From: Elephas maximus indicus
Lineage: Eukaryota; Chordata; Mammalia; Proboscidea; Elephantidae
Direction: 5' to 3'
DNA length: 64,000 nt
Assembly (NCBI RefSeq): GCF_024166365.1
Contig: NC_064831.1
Span: forward strand, 52,453,768 to 52,517,767
How positions within the stretch are numbered: the first letter of the stretch is position 1; each line of letters starts with the position of its first letter. This document shows positions 43,840 through 55,659 of the stretch, one piece after another. Position numbers and translations under genes: made by a program. The notes beneath the pieces are model-generated. The model was not told the origin of the DNA. It did no database searches and was given only the letters and a program-made list of their open reading frames with translations.

Positions 43840-44240
43840 ATTTACATGGATATTATAGCAACTCTACCAGGCAGGCAGCAAAGATGCTATCCCCATTCAC
43901 AGCTGAGGAACATAACCTCACAACAGTTATATGTAGTTCTTTTGCACTAGTGCAGCTGTGCCAGTTGAGATAATTCCAAACCTAGTGGTAAAAAGCTATT
44001 GCCCCAAACCTCAGAAGGTCCCCCCTTGCCCCAGCTCCCCTAGACCTTCCCTCAGGACCTCCTGGACCTCGCCGTAATCCAGCAAGTAAAGGACTAATGC
44101 CTGGCACAGCAGGAGCCTCAGAGCCATCCTCTGGTGAGTCAGAGCCCACCTCACAACAGTTATTAGATATTTTGCCAACATCCCTGGTTATATGGCTGAC
44201 CCAAGATCACGTGACTAGATAACACAAATGGAGTGGAAAT
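43840..44240 (-). mobile_element. MIR, interrupted
   Basis: TATCCCCATTCACAGCTGAG before the insert, then TGACCCAAGATCACGTGACT and AGATAACACAAATGGAG after it, in MIR order. Confidence 0.6.
43931..44147. other. unrecognised 217-bp insert with 16-bp direct repeats
   Basis: ACCTCACAACAGTTAT at 43915-43930 and 44148-44163. The insert is not a repeat I know and has no poly-A. GC-rich in its second half. The plus frame is open for over 40 codons (PLDLPSGPPGPRRNPASKG); the minus strand has a 38-codon ORF (MALRLLLCQALV). The orientation is unknown. Confidence 0.6.
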
Positions 44241-45165
44241 CTAGATTGAGGCAAAAGCCACAAGGTTCTCAGTTTAAGGGGGTAGAGACATGGAATAAAA
44301 GCTGGCCTGGCCTGTGTTTATCTTCCCTTAGTCTCACTTTACAACATTGTAACGCTTTGTGTGTACAAAACCACTTGACGAAAATCCACATTCTTTCAAC
44401 TTATTAAAACATTCATAGAGCTTCCTTTGGTGATTAAAGGTATAGTCAGAGAGTTAGAGCTGGGCTCTCTTACCTCTACCCTATCCGAGATGAAACCTTT
44501 GTAACTCTAATATTTATCAACTGGTGCAAGGCTCTGGGAAAGATACCTGAAAATTTTAGCAATTATATCTGATGTCAAACGTCAGGACTAGCAGCAGGTC
44601 CATTCATAGATGCTTTCGATGCTCATGGGCAAGGGTGTGTGATGAATGGCACGCACTCACAGGAAGGACAATGAGACCTGAAAGAACGCATACATCTGAA
44701 CTGGGGATGAAGGTCTCATTAGGAGCCCACTTTTCCATCAGTAATGCCACCTTGTCATTAGTCTGGGTTATGATGATGTTGAAAGGGAAACTTAACTAGG
44801 GAGGGTTGGGAAAATATTCAACATGGCACAGGGCCTTTGAGCAACATTGGGCTTTGAACAAAAAGTATTCATTTGAGCCAGGCTTGCAGCAGGCAGTCAA
44901 TAAAGTTTCCTAGGATGTTGTGAGCTGGGACTAGAGTTACAGCATAGTGAGCTAGAAGTCATTATGTGACCTCAGTGATTTCAGAGGCCATAGCTACTGA
45001 TGTGGGCGTGGGGCAGGCTCTGGGAGCCCCCACAGGAAACTGCCAGGAACATGGTCAGAACTCAGATTTGACCAGCAGCCCAGTAGTCTGGCCACTGTGC
45101 AGCGTCTCTCAGCTCCTCCAGTAGAAATGTATCCATCCCTTAACACTCAGTCCAATACTACTGGT
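44241..45165. other. no gene seen
   Basis: Unique sequence; ORF 44572-44799 not recognised. Confidence 0.35.
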
Positions 45166-45290
45166 TAGCAGTAACATTGTGCCAACACACAACTTTATTT
45201 CATGTAAATCTTATAAGAACAGACACCTTTACAAATGAGGAAAGGAAGGCTCAGAAAGGTCACGCTCCTTAATGAAGATCTCAAGGAGGG
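45166..45290 (-). mobile_element. MIR fragment
   Basis: TTTCATGTAAATCTTATAAG, ACAAATGAGGAAAGGAAGGC, TCAGAAAGGTCACGC. Confidence 0.6.
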
Positions 45291-45799
45291 ACAGACTGCT
45301 CCTTGTCTCCTCATCAGTTTCCTTACATAGCCATCAGATTGTGAGCTGGGTACACAGTTTCTCAGCCAAGTCTACATCCTCCATCCCCTAGCAATTAAGT
45401 GTGGCGGTGTGGCCAATGGGCTGTGAACAGAAGAGACAGATGAGAGCAGCCTCAGCCTTGTACCCTCAAAGGCAAGGAGTAAGTGTATCTTTCTAGTCCC
45501 CTTCTTTCCCTTCTTGCCAGATGGGATGCAGATGTGATGGTGGGAGTGTGGACAGCTTGGGCTCACAAGATGGAAGCTAGGTGATGAGGATATCAGGGTG
45601 AAGAGGCAGGGGAGCCTGCACCCCTGACTTCACAGAGGACAGCTGCCAGGCTTTCATCTGAGAGATGATCTGAAACACCCATCTTGTTGGAGTCATTGTT
45701 CATTTCAGGTCTCTGCTACAACACCCCACTTGCATCCCCACTATTGCTCACAGAAAGTATGCAGTGGAGTCAATATCTGAATCCAGGGTCTGTCCTGTG

Positions 45800-46003
45800 T
45801 CATGTTATTGTTGTGTTCTGTTGTTTCTGACTCACAGCAACCCCACGTGAGAGAGTAGAACTGCCCCATAGGGTTTTCTAGGCTACAATCTTTACAGGAG
45901 CAGATTGCCAGGTCTTTCTCCCACAGAGCCTCTGGGTGGGCTCAAACTGTCAACCTTTTGGTTAGCAGCCAAGCTCTTAACCACTGTACCGCCAAGGTTC
46001 CAA
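45800..46003 (-). mobile_element. AfroSINE long variant
   Basis: TTGTTTCTGACTCACAGCAA, TTTTCTAGGCTACAATCTTT, GGAGCAGATTGCCAGGTC, AACCTTTTGGTTAGCAGCCA, GTACCGCCAAGGTTCC. Confidence 0.9.
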
Positions 46004-46658
46004 ATTGCTATAGTTCGAATCCCTTGTGAAATAGCCTCAGAAGCTACTTTGTAATTATTTATGTACATGCCATCTCTTTGCAACTAAATGGTAAGAGTAC
46101 AAGGACATTATGCGAATCTCTGCCTCCCAAAGTCATGCAAATAGGAGACCTTCAGTCGTTTGTTGAATGAAGATGCAGTCCTGACTATATTACCAGCTCA
46201 GCAGTTGATTTATAGGGTTCAGGTTGCATTCCTGTCCCTCTGAGATATCCGTTGTTAAATTGTCATTTCTTTCTTTTTTTTTTAAACTCAATGATCGCCA
46301 AGAAAAACGGAAACTCAAATGGCTCCGAAATCAATAACCCTAGTCTTGTTTCACCCTTTATGAGTTTTGGGATGGCCCTGAAGCATTGAAACTAATCTGA
46401 TTGACTCATTCTCAAAGGCTACTTTGGCTGAAAGATAAGCAGATAGCACAGACAGATGCACTAGAAAGGTATGCAGAAAAGCTGCGCAGTGTAGCCAAAC
46501 GCACTCCTAAATCATTGCAGAAACAGCTTGCGGAGACGTCTGTGCTGGTTATCTGTTTATTACCTCTCGGTTCCAAATTCACCTTTCAGTCCCCAGTCTG
46601 TGATAACCGCCTGGACTCGAAGAATTTCTCCTTACCGCGAGCATAATATTAAGCTCTA

Positions 46659-46672
46659 CCAGTAGAGGGCGC
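46659..46672 (+). promoter_or_regulatory. CTCF-like motif
   Basis: CCAGTAGAGGGCGC fits CCASYAGRKGGCRS at every position. It stands at the left edge of a CpG-rich block and points away from the 16.8-kb motif. Confidence 0.6.
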
Positions 46673-46699
46673 CGGAAGGCCACTACAGGAGGAAAGAAC

Positions 46700-47110
46700 T
46701 TTTCAGGTTACTGTGCGCTGCGTTTGGCTTGTTGATGCTCCAGCTGCACAGCGGTCAGCGGCGCTCTGCCCTCGCGGGGCGGCCAGCGGACACAGTCCCT
46801 CGGCGACCTCGCAGCCTCAGCCCCGCCCGAGCCCAGTTACCACTTTGCCACAGCCCTCCGGATGCAGACCCACACACTCCAGGCCTCAGGCTGGCAGCTC
46901 CACCCTGACTCCCTGTGCACGCTCACCCACCAGCCATGGCTCCCCTGCGCCCCAGAGGTTGTCTCCCATAGCCCTCCAAACATGGACACCATGCACGCAG
47001 GCAGCGCGCCACCCTGGCAGCAAGCGCCTTCTCGACTCCCTGGCTCCCTCGGCACCACCCCCGCCCCCCCGCCAGCCCCAGCTGCCTGTCTCCAGAGGGC
47101 GGCTTCCTGC
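46700..47110. promoter_or_regulatory. second CpG/GC-rich block, candidate regulatory region
   Basis: CpG-dense at about 46710-46840 (GCGGTCAGCGGCGCTCTGCC, CTCGCGGGGCGGCCAGCGGA), then C-rich. A 135-codon plus-strand ORF (46713-47120) is Pro/Ser-rich with no family signature and no Kozak or promoter support. I see no gene. Confidence 0.35.
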
Positions 47111-47950
47111 TGTCTGGTAACTACGGACTAGCTTTGACGTGGGCAATACAGCCAACTTCTCTGCCATCCAATGGGCTGCAACCACACCTTCCCCAATGAG
47201 GTCTGAACCCAGCCTTGGGGAGGGGGCTCCCTCCTAAGGTGGTCTTTTCTTGGGTATTCTCCCTCAACCCGAGGGTACCACTTAGAGTTCTCTTCACATC
47301 TTTATACTTACTGCACTATCGTAGTGTAATAATTCTTTATATGAACATTTCTCCTGTTCAAATTAAATTTTCTAAAACTAAATTCCATCCTCAGTTTTCT
47401 AATCGTCTCAGCTCTACCTGTAACATTGGTGCAGCAAGACTTGATTTTATTGCCCCTGAAAATGACAGGCGAAGTTTCAGGGCATTCAATGGAAATGAGA
47501 TCCAAGGAGCAGGGCAGCAATCCACAACACAGGGGGCCAAGACACACTGATCTCGGCAGGGGGAGGAGGAAGCTCACGTGCTGGGCTGCCTCTATCTCAG
47601 TTCTCCGGAGGATGCCCCATTAACCCTAGGGAACTGAACCCTTATGGCTATCTCAGATTCCTCCTGAAGTCCCACTAAAACGGTGGTCAAAAAATACAAG
47701 GGTGTAAGTCCAAAGCTGGAGTTGAAATCTGAAAGGAGAAATGTCAGTAAGGTGCTAGAGGCTGGAAAATGAGTGGGCAAGTGATAACTGACTCAGTGGA
47801 CCTGAGAGCTGATAAATAACGTGAGAAAGACCCACAAGAAACAAGGCAATTGTGACCACAGACCCCTAAAATGAGAGGTGCTGGGTATTGTCGAACACAA
47901 GGACACAGCTTGTTGGCGGGGGGGGGGGGGGGGGGGAATTGACTGAACAT
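47111..47950. other. no gene seen; poly-G run of 19 at 47918-47936
   Basis: Unique sequence. The G run is unusually long and could form G-quadruplex DNA or reflect an assembly difficulty. Confidence 0.5.
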
Positions 47951-48840
47951 CTTTTTTCTTTTTATTTCATCGAGGTATAATTTGCATATCATAAAATCCA
48001 CTCATTTTTGGTTAAAGTTCAATCATTTTTATCAAGCTGTACAACCATCACTATAATTCAGTTTTAGAACATCTTCATCACCCCAGTTAGATCCCTTCTG
48101 CCCATTTACAGGTAATCTCCATTGCCGCCCCCAGCCCCCGGCAGCCACTGATCTACACTTGTCTCAATGTTGTCATCAGGTGCTGTCAAGTCAGTTCCGA
48201 CTCATAGCAACTCTGTGTACAACAGAAGGAAACACTGCCCGGTCCTACACCATCCTCACGGTCATATTTTTGAACCTATTGTTGCAACCACTGTGTCAAG
48301 CCATCTCCTTGAGGGTCTCTTAGATTTGCTTATTCTGGGCAGCTCATATTAATGGAATCATACAATATGCGATCTTTCGCGTCCAGTTTCTTGTACTTAG
48401 CATCACATCTTTGAAGTTCATCCACACTGTAGCAGGTATCAGTGCTGCATTCTTTGATGACTGACTAATGCTCCATTGTCTGGACATACCACACTTTATT
48501 TACCCATTCACTGACTGATGGACCCTGGGGTCGTTTCCACCTTCGAGGAATTATGAATACCGCTGCTGTGAACGCGCGTCCAAGTCTCTGTGTAGACCTA
48601 TGTTTTTATTTCTCTTGGGTAGGTACTCGGGTGAAATTTCTGGGTAGCATGGTAAATCTGTGTTCAACTTTTTAACAAACAGCCAAACTGTTTTTCCAAA
48701 GTGGTCGCACTAGTTTACATTCCCAGCAGTAATGTATTTTTCATTCTTCCCCACCCCGCCACCCCACCCAACCTATTTTACGTTCCCATTTCTCCACATC
48801 CTTGCCAAAGTTTGTTATTGTCTTTTTTTTATTACTGGCT
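47951..48840 (-). mobile_element. old L1 3' region, with an RTE fragment at 48165-48328
   Basis: TCATCGAGGTATAATTTGCA, AGCTGTACAACCATCACTAT, TAATGCTCCATTGTCTGGAC, CGCTGCTGTGAACGCGCG, AAACTGTTTTTCCAAAGTGG. The inner RTE piece has GTCAGTTCCGACTCATAGCA, CATCCTCACGGTCATATTTT. Confidence 0.88.
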
Positions 48841-48857
48841 GAAAGTCTTTGTAAGTG

Positions 48858-49245
48858 GTAGGCAAAGCCCCAAATTCCCCTTGCTAACAGGCAGGAGACT
48901 GAAGACGTGCTCTTTGGAAGAGCTGAACCAAAGAGGCCCTGCACTCAGCTACATCTTTAGGCTTAACTTTGTAGTTTACAGGAAATACGTGGGGACAGTG
49001 GAACAAGTTTGAAGAGATCAAGAGGAAGCCATCAGATGAATCCAGAATGCGGAACATTTTGTCAGACAACTGGTATAGTCTCTTCAAAAGGTCAATGTTA
49101 TTTTTGTAAAAGGAAGGTTCTGTCCTAGATTAAAAGATACTAAGGAGACATAACCAAATGCAATGCAGGAACCTTAACTGGATCCAAGTTTGAGAGGAAA
49201 GATCTTTAAAAGGCACTTGGGGAACACACACAAAGAGGAAGCAAA
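48858..49245 (+). mobile_element. old L1M 3' UTR fragment
   Basis: ACTAAGGAGACATAACCAAA, TGCAATGCAGGAACCTTAAC, TGGATCCAAGTTTGAGAG and GGAAAGATCTTTAAAAGGCA match L1MC/L1MD-type ends. Confidence 0.65.
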
Positions 49246-49651
49246 TATGGCAGAAGAGTTAGCTATGGTTGAATCTCGGTGTCGGGCAATGCATGTTCAT
49301 TATACAATTCTTGTTTGAACATTTTACCAACAAAAAAAATGGAATTAAAAAAAGCTCATTTGGAAAACGGCAAAAAAAATATAGCAAATACCACATTGCA
49401 CTGGGCAGAAACATCAAGGATTCTCTACCCTGCAGGGAATCAGTTCCTTGGTCAGCCAATTTAATAGCCTACGCTTCTGTCACTTGCATTTCCTTAGTCT
49501 TCTTCTAGGTATTATTACCTTGTAACACTCCTCCAGGGACCCAGGGGACAAACAGTGACACAACCACTAACCATCTTTTCCTTCTCTAATTATTTGAGAA
49601 CTTGTAGACAATTTAAAAGATGTTTGAGCATAGACAACCTCAGGGAGAGGA

Positions 49652-51632
49652 TTTTTTTTTTTTTTATTGTACTTTAGTTGGTTTACAAAACAAACTAGTT
49701 AGTCATTAAACAGTCAGTACACCCATTGTTCTGTGACATTGGTTAACAACCCCAAGACATGTCAACACTCTCCTTTTCAACCTTGGGTTCCCTATTAACA
49801 GCTTTCCTGTTCCCTCCTGCCTCCTCGTCCCTGCCCCCGGGCTGGTGTGCTCCTTTAGTCTCCTTTTGTTTTATGAGCCTTTCCAGTCTTTGGCTGAAGG
49901 GTGAACCTCAGGCATGACTTCATTACCGAGATGAAAGTGTGTCCCGGGGCCATATTCTCAGGGTTTTCTTCAGTCTTTTTCAGGCCAGCAAGTCTGGTCT
50001 TTCTGAGTTAGAATTTTGTTCTGTTTTTCTCCAGCTCTGTCCAGGACCTTCTGTTGTCATCCTTGTCAGAGCTGTCAGTGGTGGTAGCCAGGCACCATCT
50101 AGTTGTACTGGACTCAGTCTGGTGGAGGCCATGGTAGACGTGGTCCATTAGTCCTTTAGATTAATCTTTCCCTTGTGTCTTTAGTTTTCTTCATTCTTCC
50201 TTGCTCCCAAAGGGGTGAGACCAGTGGAGTACCCTACATGGCCGCTCACATGCTTTTAAGACCCCAGATGCTACTCACCAAAGTAGAATGTAGTACATTT
50301 TCTTTAAAAACTGTGTTATGCCAATTGAGCTAGATATTCCTTGAGACCATGGTTCCCCACAGCCCTCAGCCCAGCAATTCGGTGCCTCAGGGAGTCTGGA
50401 TGTGTCTGTGGAGCTTCCATGACCTTGCCTTGTACAAGTTGTGCTGGTTTCCCCAGTATTGTGTACTGTCTTACCCTTCACCGAAGTTACCACTTATCTA
50501 TTGTCTGTTTACTGTTTTTCCATCTCCACCCCTCCCCTCCCTCGTAACCATCAAAGATTGTTTCTTTTTGTGTATAAACCTTTTCATGAGTTTTTACAGT
50601 AATGGTCTCATACAATATTTGCCCTTTCGTGATTGACTTATTTCACTCAGCATAATGCCCTCCAGATTGATCCATGTTATGAGATGCTTCACAGATACAT
50701 TGCTGTTCTTCATCATTGGGTAATACTCCATTGTGTGTATGTACCACAGTTTGATTATCCACTCATCTGTTGATGGGCATCTAGGTTGTTTCCATCTTTT
50801 TGCTATTGTGAACAATGCTGCAATGAACATGCATGTGCATATGTCTATTCGTGTGCCGGCTCTTATGTCTCTAGGATATATTCCTACAAGTGGGATTGCT
50901 GGATCATATGGTATTTCTATTTCTAGCTTCCTACAGAAGCACCGTATCGTTTTCCAAAATGGTTGTATCACATTCCCACCAGCAGCGCATAAGAGTTCCA
51001 ATCTCCCTGAAGCCTCTTCAACATTTATCTCCTGTTTTTTGATTCATGCCAGTAATGCTGGGGTGAGATGGTATCTCATTGTGGTTTTGATTTGCATTTC
51101 TCTAATAGCTGGTGATCTTGAGCATTTCCTCATATGTCTGTTGGCTGCTTGAATGTCTTCTTTGGTGAAGTGTCTGTTCATTTCCTTTGCCCATTTTTTA
51201 ATTGGATTATTTGTCTTTTTGTTGTAGGGGTGCTGGATTTTCTTCTTATAGATTTTAGAGATTAGTACCTTTGTCTGATTTGTCATAACCAAATTTTTTT
51301 CCCCAGTCTGTAGGTTCTCTTTTTACTCTTTTGGTGAAGTCTTTTAATGAGCAAAAGTGTTTAATTTTTAGAAAATCCCAGTTATCTAGCTTATCTTCTG
51401 GAGTATGTGTGTTGTTGGTTATGGTTTGTATCCTGTTAGTGCCCTGTATTAGGGCCTCTAGCATTGATCCTATTTTTTCTTCTAGGAACTTCATAGTTTT
51501 GGCTTTATATTTAGGTCTTTGATCCATATTGAGTTAGTTTTTGTATATGGTGTGAGGTATGGGTCCTGTTTCATTTGTTCACAGGCGGACATCCAATTTT
51601 GCCAGGACCGTTTGTTGAAAAGACTGTCTTTT
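49652..51632 (-). mobile_element. younger L1, 5'-truncated, 17-bp TSD
   Basis: Minus-strand ORF2 C-terminal pieces (51527-51255, 51292-51044, 51001-50594: [47 protein letters not shown]) then a 3' UTR distinct from the 27-kb and 57-kb L1s. CTCAGGGAGAGGATTTT at 49639-49655 and 51633-51649. Several frameshifts. Confidence 0.95.
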
Positions 51633-51749
51633 CTCAGGGAGAGGATTTTGAAGAGGCCTCGTCCACACTGGAATGCACATTGTAGTTTAGAATCTACAGG
51701 CGGAAAGTTCCGTATTCAGCATATGTTCTCTGTACTGTTGAACTTTTGG

Positions 51750-52092
51750 CTCATAACTTCCTATTGTTGTGTATTTGCCTATCTCACCCCTCCCCAACTT
51801 CCATGACAGGAGTTGTATCCAGTTGTCTTTGAATCCCCTATAGCACTTAGCACGTGTGCTTTACACACCAAACCCGGGGCCATCCAGTGGATTCCGACTC
51901 AGCGACCCTATAGGACAGAGGAGAACTGCCCCATAGAGTTTCCAAGGAGCACCTGGCGGATTTGAACTGCTGACCTTTTGGTTAGCAGCCTTAGCAATTA
52001 ACCATTATGCTACCAGGATTTCCACTCTACACAGATTTCCACTCTACACAGTAGATGTTGAATATTTCTGATGAATGAATGAATGATATCCA
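51750..52092 (+). mobile_element. L2/MIR 3' end, split by a SINE
   Basis: CCCCTATAGCACTTAGCACG before, and GTAGATGTTGAATATTTCTG, ATGAATGAATGAATG after the SINE. A 17-bp AGATTTCCACTCTACAC tandem pair sits at about 52017-52050. Confidence 0.6.
51868..52023 (-). mobile_element. AfroSINE
   Basis: CCTATAGGACAGAGGAGAAC, AGTTTCCAAGGAGCACCTGG, CTGACCTTTTGGTTAGCAGC, GCTACCAGGATTTCC. Confidence 0.92.
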
Positions 52093-53790
52093 GGAGTTGG
52101 GAGAGGTCTTACAGAGGAAGAACCGGGGTAACAAAGCAGCAGCTAACACGAAGAGGTAGATTTTTCTGAACAAATCTGAGGGTATCGTCTATGAACACAC
52201 AAACCTTAGAATGGCAACCACAAGGTTAGAGAGACCTTGGAGACCATTACCTTCTCGCCCACCCACAACGCAGCTGGCATAAGCTCTTTCAATTCACTGA
52301 GAAGTATCCCTTTCTTAGCCTTGAGGACAATACTTAATTTCTTCCCCATTTATTAAACGACCGCATTTAGAATATTTTGGTGCTAATTAAAACGAATTCG
52401 TCCGCACTGAGAGTTAAGCGGCAGGTAAGGATGCAAAGGAGCTTGCCACCGGCTCGGGTTTCCTGCCTCAACATCTCTTTATCCTCGGAGACCTTAAAGA
52501 AAACTGGAATATGCTTAGTTGAAACTAGTGGCATCACCAGAAAAGCCTCTTTCCACGTTGCAGCTGGTTTGCTGTTCACTGACCCGGAAGAAAAGAGTCC
52601 CGCTCATGAACTCTAAGAAAATTTATCCTCAAAACGGAAATATGGGAAGGGTACTCAGGAATACCAGCACTTAGAACGTTTTTCTAGAAACTTCACCTAT
52701 CTGGGTCAGGTAGCAATAGTTTTAATTTAAACTGTGCACACAGGTAGACCCTGATTTTCCCAGGGCCTACCACCTAGAGCACAGCCCCAAACGCACCCTG
52801 TGTGAGGCCCTAACGTGGCGGAGGTTGGGAAAACCCAGCCGCTTTCTTTTGTCAGACCAGCAGAGCCCCCTTGTGGTCGTGTTTAGAAAATCGTCTTCGA
52901 GGCAATAGTCTCCTGGTAACAGCATTAAAGGAGGATGATCCCAGAGGGAGGAGACAAAAAACGAGGCAAGAAGGCAGCGCTACCCAGAAACCTGGCGAGA
53001 AGCGATGTTTCTTGTGTTCTAAATAAAAAGTTAGGGTTCCATGGCCGTACGGAATTAAAGTTAAACCAAATTTCTTCTCAGATCCTTTAATGTGTTCACT
53101 TTGTAAATCTCTAAGAGTAGTTTATTAGGTGGTTTTTTACCTTATTTGATCAGGGAGTCATTTTTATATGAATTATCTCCAAAATTGGTTATTTTATGCC
53201 AAGTGGTGAGTGATGCAGAAATCACACATACAGATATGTGGAATATTCCTTCAATATTGGAGAAATCTATTAGAGAACAAAAAAGTTCTTTAAAACAACA
53301 TGAGCTCCAAGGATGAGGTTATGGAATCTTTCTGTTGGACAGTCACATAAAAAACATGTGATCTAACTCAAAGTGGGTTGTTCTCTCTTGATGTGGTTTT
53401 CAGACCCCTCAACGTCCTAGCCATCGTCCCCCAAACCCTCCAGTGTACCTGTGAAAGCATGTGGTCAGGAATTGGTCATAGCACTCAGGGGTGGTCTGAA
53501 CAGAGCAACGGGCAGTGAATTATTGGGATATTGTACAGATACAGAAAGTATTTAACAAGGCCTAAATTTTTTTTTTTTTAAATGGAGCAGGGTTTTGAGC
53601 TTTCTGAGCAGCAACATCGTGAATGAAATCTCCAAGGTCACTGTTGTTAAGCCAGGATTCCCACATTTATACACTTGTACATAAGTTGTTTTCCCTTTTA
53701 TAACAAAGACCATGCTGCATCCAGTCCTAATTAATTTAGTTGGTGTTAGCTCACCGTTTACACCTGTTGAGACCTTTCCACTCATCTATT
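52093..53790. other. unique intergenic DNA
   Basis: No repeat of size recognised. A weaker CTCF-like match (minus CCACAAGGGGGCTC) lies at 52863-52876. ORFs at 52367-52616 overlap on both strands and look accidental. Confidence 0.4.
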
Positions 53791-53915
53791 GGTTCATCCT
53801 TCCATTCAGTCAACATTTACCAAGGAACTTTTATAAGTTGATCATTTGTTAAGTTCTCAGGACGCAAAGACACTGTCTCTGCCCCAAAGATGCTTACCAT
53901 CCAGTGGGAGGGTAC
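53791..53915 (+). mobile_element. L2 fragment
   Basis: CAGTCAACATTTACCAAGGA, AAAGACACTGTCTCTGCCCC, GCTTACCATCCAGTGGGA. Confidence 0.65.
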
Positions 53916-53917
53916 CG

Positions 53918-54108
53918 ATCATTGTGGTTAAAGCGCTGTGCTGCTAACCAAAAGGTTGCTGGTTGGAACCCACCAGCTGATCTGAGGGAGAAAGATGTGG
54001 CAGTCTGTTTCTGTAAAGATTTATAGACTTGGAAACCCTATGGGGCAGTTCTACTCTGTCCTATAGAATCGCTGAGTTGGAATAGATTCGATGACAGTGG
54101 GTTTGGGT
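53918..54108 (+). mobile_element. AfroSINE long variant
   Basis: GCTGCTAACCAAAAGGTTGC, GTGGCAGTCTGTTTCTGTAA, AGATTTATAGACTTGG, AACCCTATGGGGCAGTTCTA. Confidence 0.92.
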
Positions 54109-54124
54109 CACTAAAAGGATTTAG

Positions 54125-55265
54125 AAAAAACGATATCCCAGTAGCTGGAGTGTCCAGATTTTGTTTTTTTAAATACCATTTCTCATTAAAAGGAACCCAG
54201 GCTCCTTAGAGAAATAGATGATTCCAGGAAAGTACAAAGTAAGCCTGGAAAATCTTATGGTGACAGAAAGCAAGGACAAGGACATGTACAAAGACTGATG
54301 GAGACATGCCAGAGGGCACAGGAGCCAGCTTGAAGAGGTTCCCACGATCAAATCCAGGACAATCTGATCATCAAAATTAATAATGACAGTAATGGGTTAT
54401 AACAGACTATGTAAAAAGAATCCACTAAAACCAGGCAGAGAGGGTGAAAGGGGAGGAGATGATGTCACGTGCTTCCTGGTGTGATGCATTAAGATATATA
54501 CACCAACACCTCTGTAGTGTTCTTGCCCAAAGTAACCTAAACTTAACTAGGGGAAACAATCAGACAAACCAGATACAAGACTACTGGCCTGGACTCTTTA
54601 AAAATGTCAATGTGTTAATGATTAAAAAAAAAAATGGTAGCAGGAAGAGGAATGGCAACCAAATGCAAGTGAGCTTTGATAAAATATTGGATTTAAAAGG
54701 ACAGCTACAAAGGACAATTTGGGATTTAATGTGGGAAATGCGAATGACTGTATTTTAGATGATTCTTTTGAATCAATGGAAACCCTGGTGGCACAGTGGT
54801 TAAGTGCTATGGCTGCTAACCAAAAGGTCAGCAGTTCAAATCTACCAGGCGCTCCTTGGAAACTCTGTGGGACAGTTCTCCTCTGTCCTATAGGGTCGCT
54901 ACGAGTCAGGATTGACTCGACGGCAATGGATTTTTTTTTTTAATTGAATTGATATTATGTTCTTACATGTCACGATGGTATGGTAGCTTTTTAGGAGAGT
55001 ATCTTTGGTCTTGGGCAACGCATGCTGAAATACACAGTGGTCAAGTGTCATGATGTCTACAACTTCCTTTAAAATGGTTCCACAAAAAATATATACATGG
55101 AAAAAAACACACACATGAGATGGAGGAAGGCAAATAGGCAGCACATTAACAACTGGCGAACCAAGGAGAAGGTTATACCTGTTGTATGTGGTCTCATTAC
55201 ACTAGCATTTCAGATTTTATATAGGCTTGAAATTCTTCAAAATAAAAAGATGGGGAGGTAAAACA
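54125..55265 (+). mobile_element. old L1ME/L1MD-type 3' UTR
   Basis: TGACAGAAAGCAAGGACAAG, TAATGACAGTAATGGGTTAT, AACCAGATACAAGACTACTG, then after the SINE GTCATGATGTCTACAACTTC, TTTAAAATGGTTCCAC and a GAAATTCTTCAAAATAAAAA end. Confidence 0.8.
54779..54940 (+). mobile_element. AfroSINE inside the old L1
   Basis: AAACCCTGGTGGCACAGTGG, AGTGCTATGGCTGCTAACCA, TATAGGGTCGCTACGAGTCA, GACTCGACGGCAATGG, T run. One of the closest to consensus in the window. Confidence 0.95.
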
Positions 55266-55579
55266 GTTAATGTCTTTAAGGTTCAGACAGTTAATCAGAC
55301 TAACCTCCCGTTAGGCGGAAAATCCATATATACATGTGGAACAACTCATTGCCAACAAATGAGGCTTTCCTTACCTGTTCATGCAGTACTTACTTAAAAA
55401 AAAAAAAAAAAAAACTAGCTCAGCTGAGGCTTACCCACATCTTTCCTCTTAGAACAGGACAGGGGAGTGTGAAGGGTTGAAGCAATCCTTTTCTTGACCT
55501 CAACCGCATTCTTTAGGTCTGGCTAACTGTGGCTGATCACATAAAGCAAAAGCTGACTGCCCAGGACAAATCAACAAAG

Positions 55580-55622
55580 CTGCATTGACTCGATGGCAGT
55601 GGATTTGGCTTTTTGGTTTACC
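55580..55622 (+). mobile_element. AfroSINE 3' tail remnant
   Basis: GCATTGACTCGATGGCAGTG, GATTTGGCTTTTTGGTTTA only. Confidence 0.65.
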
Positions 55623-55659
55623 ATCATAGTGGGAGATATGAATATCTTTCTCTCACAAA

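Noticed and set aside
46713-47120. 135-codon Pro/Ser-rich ORF as a possible gene
   Set aside because: No domain, no conserved motif, overlapping ORFs in other frames; composition explains it.
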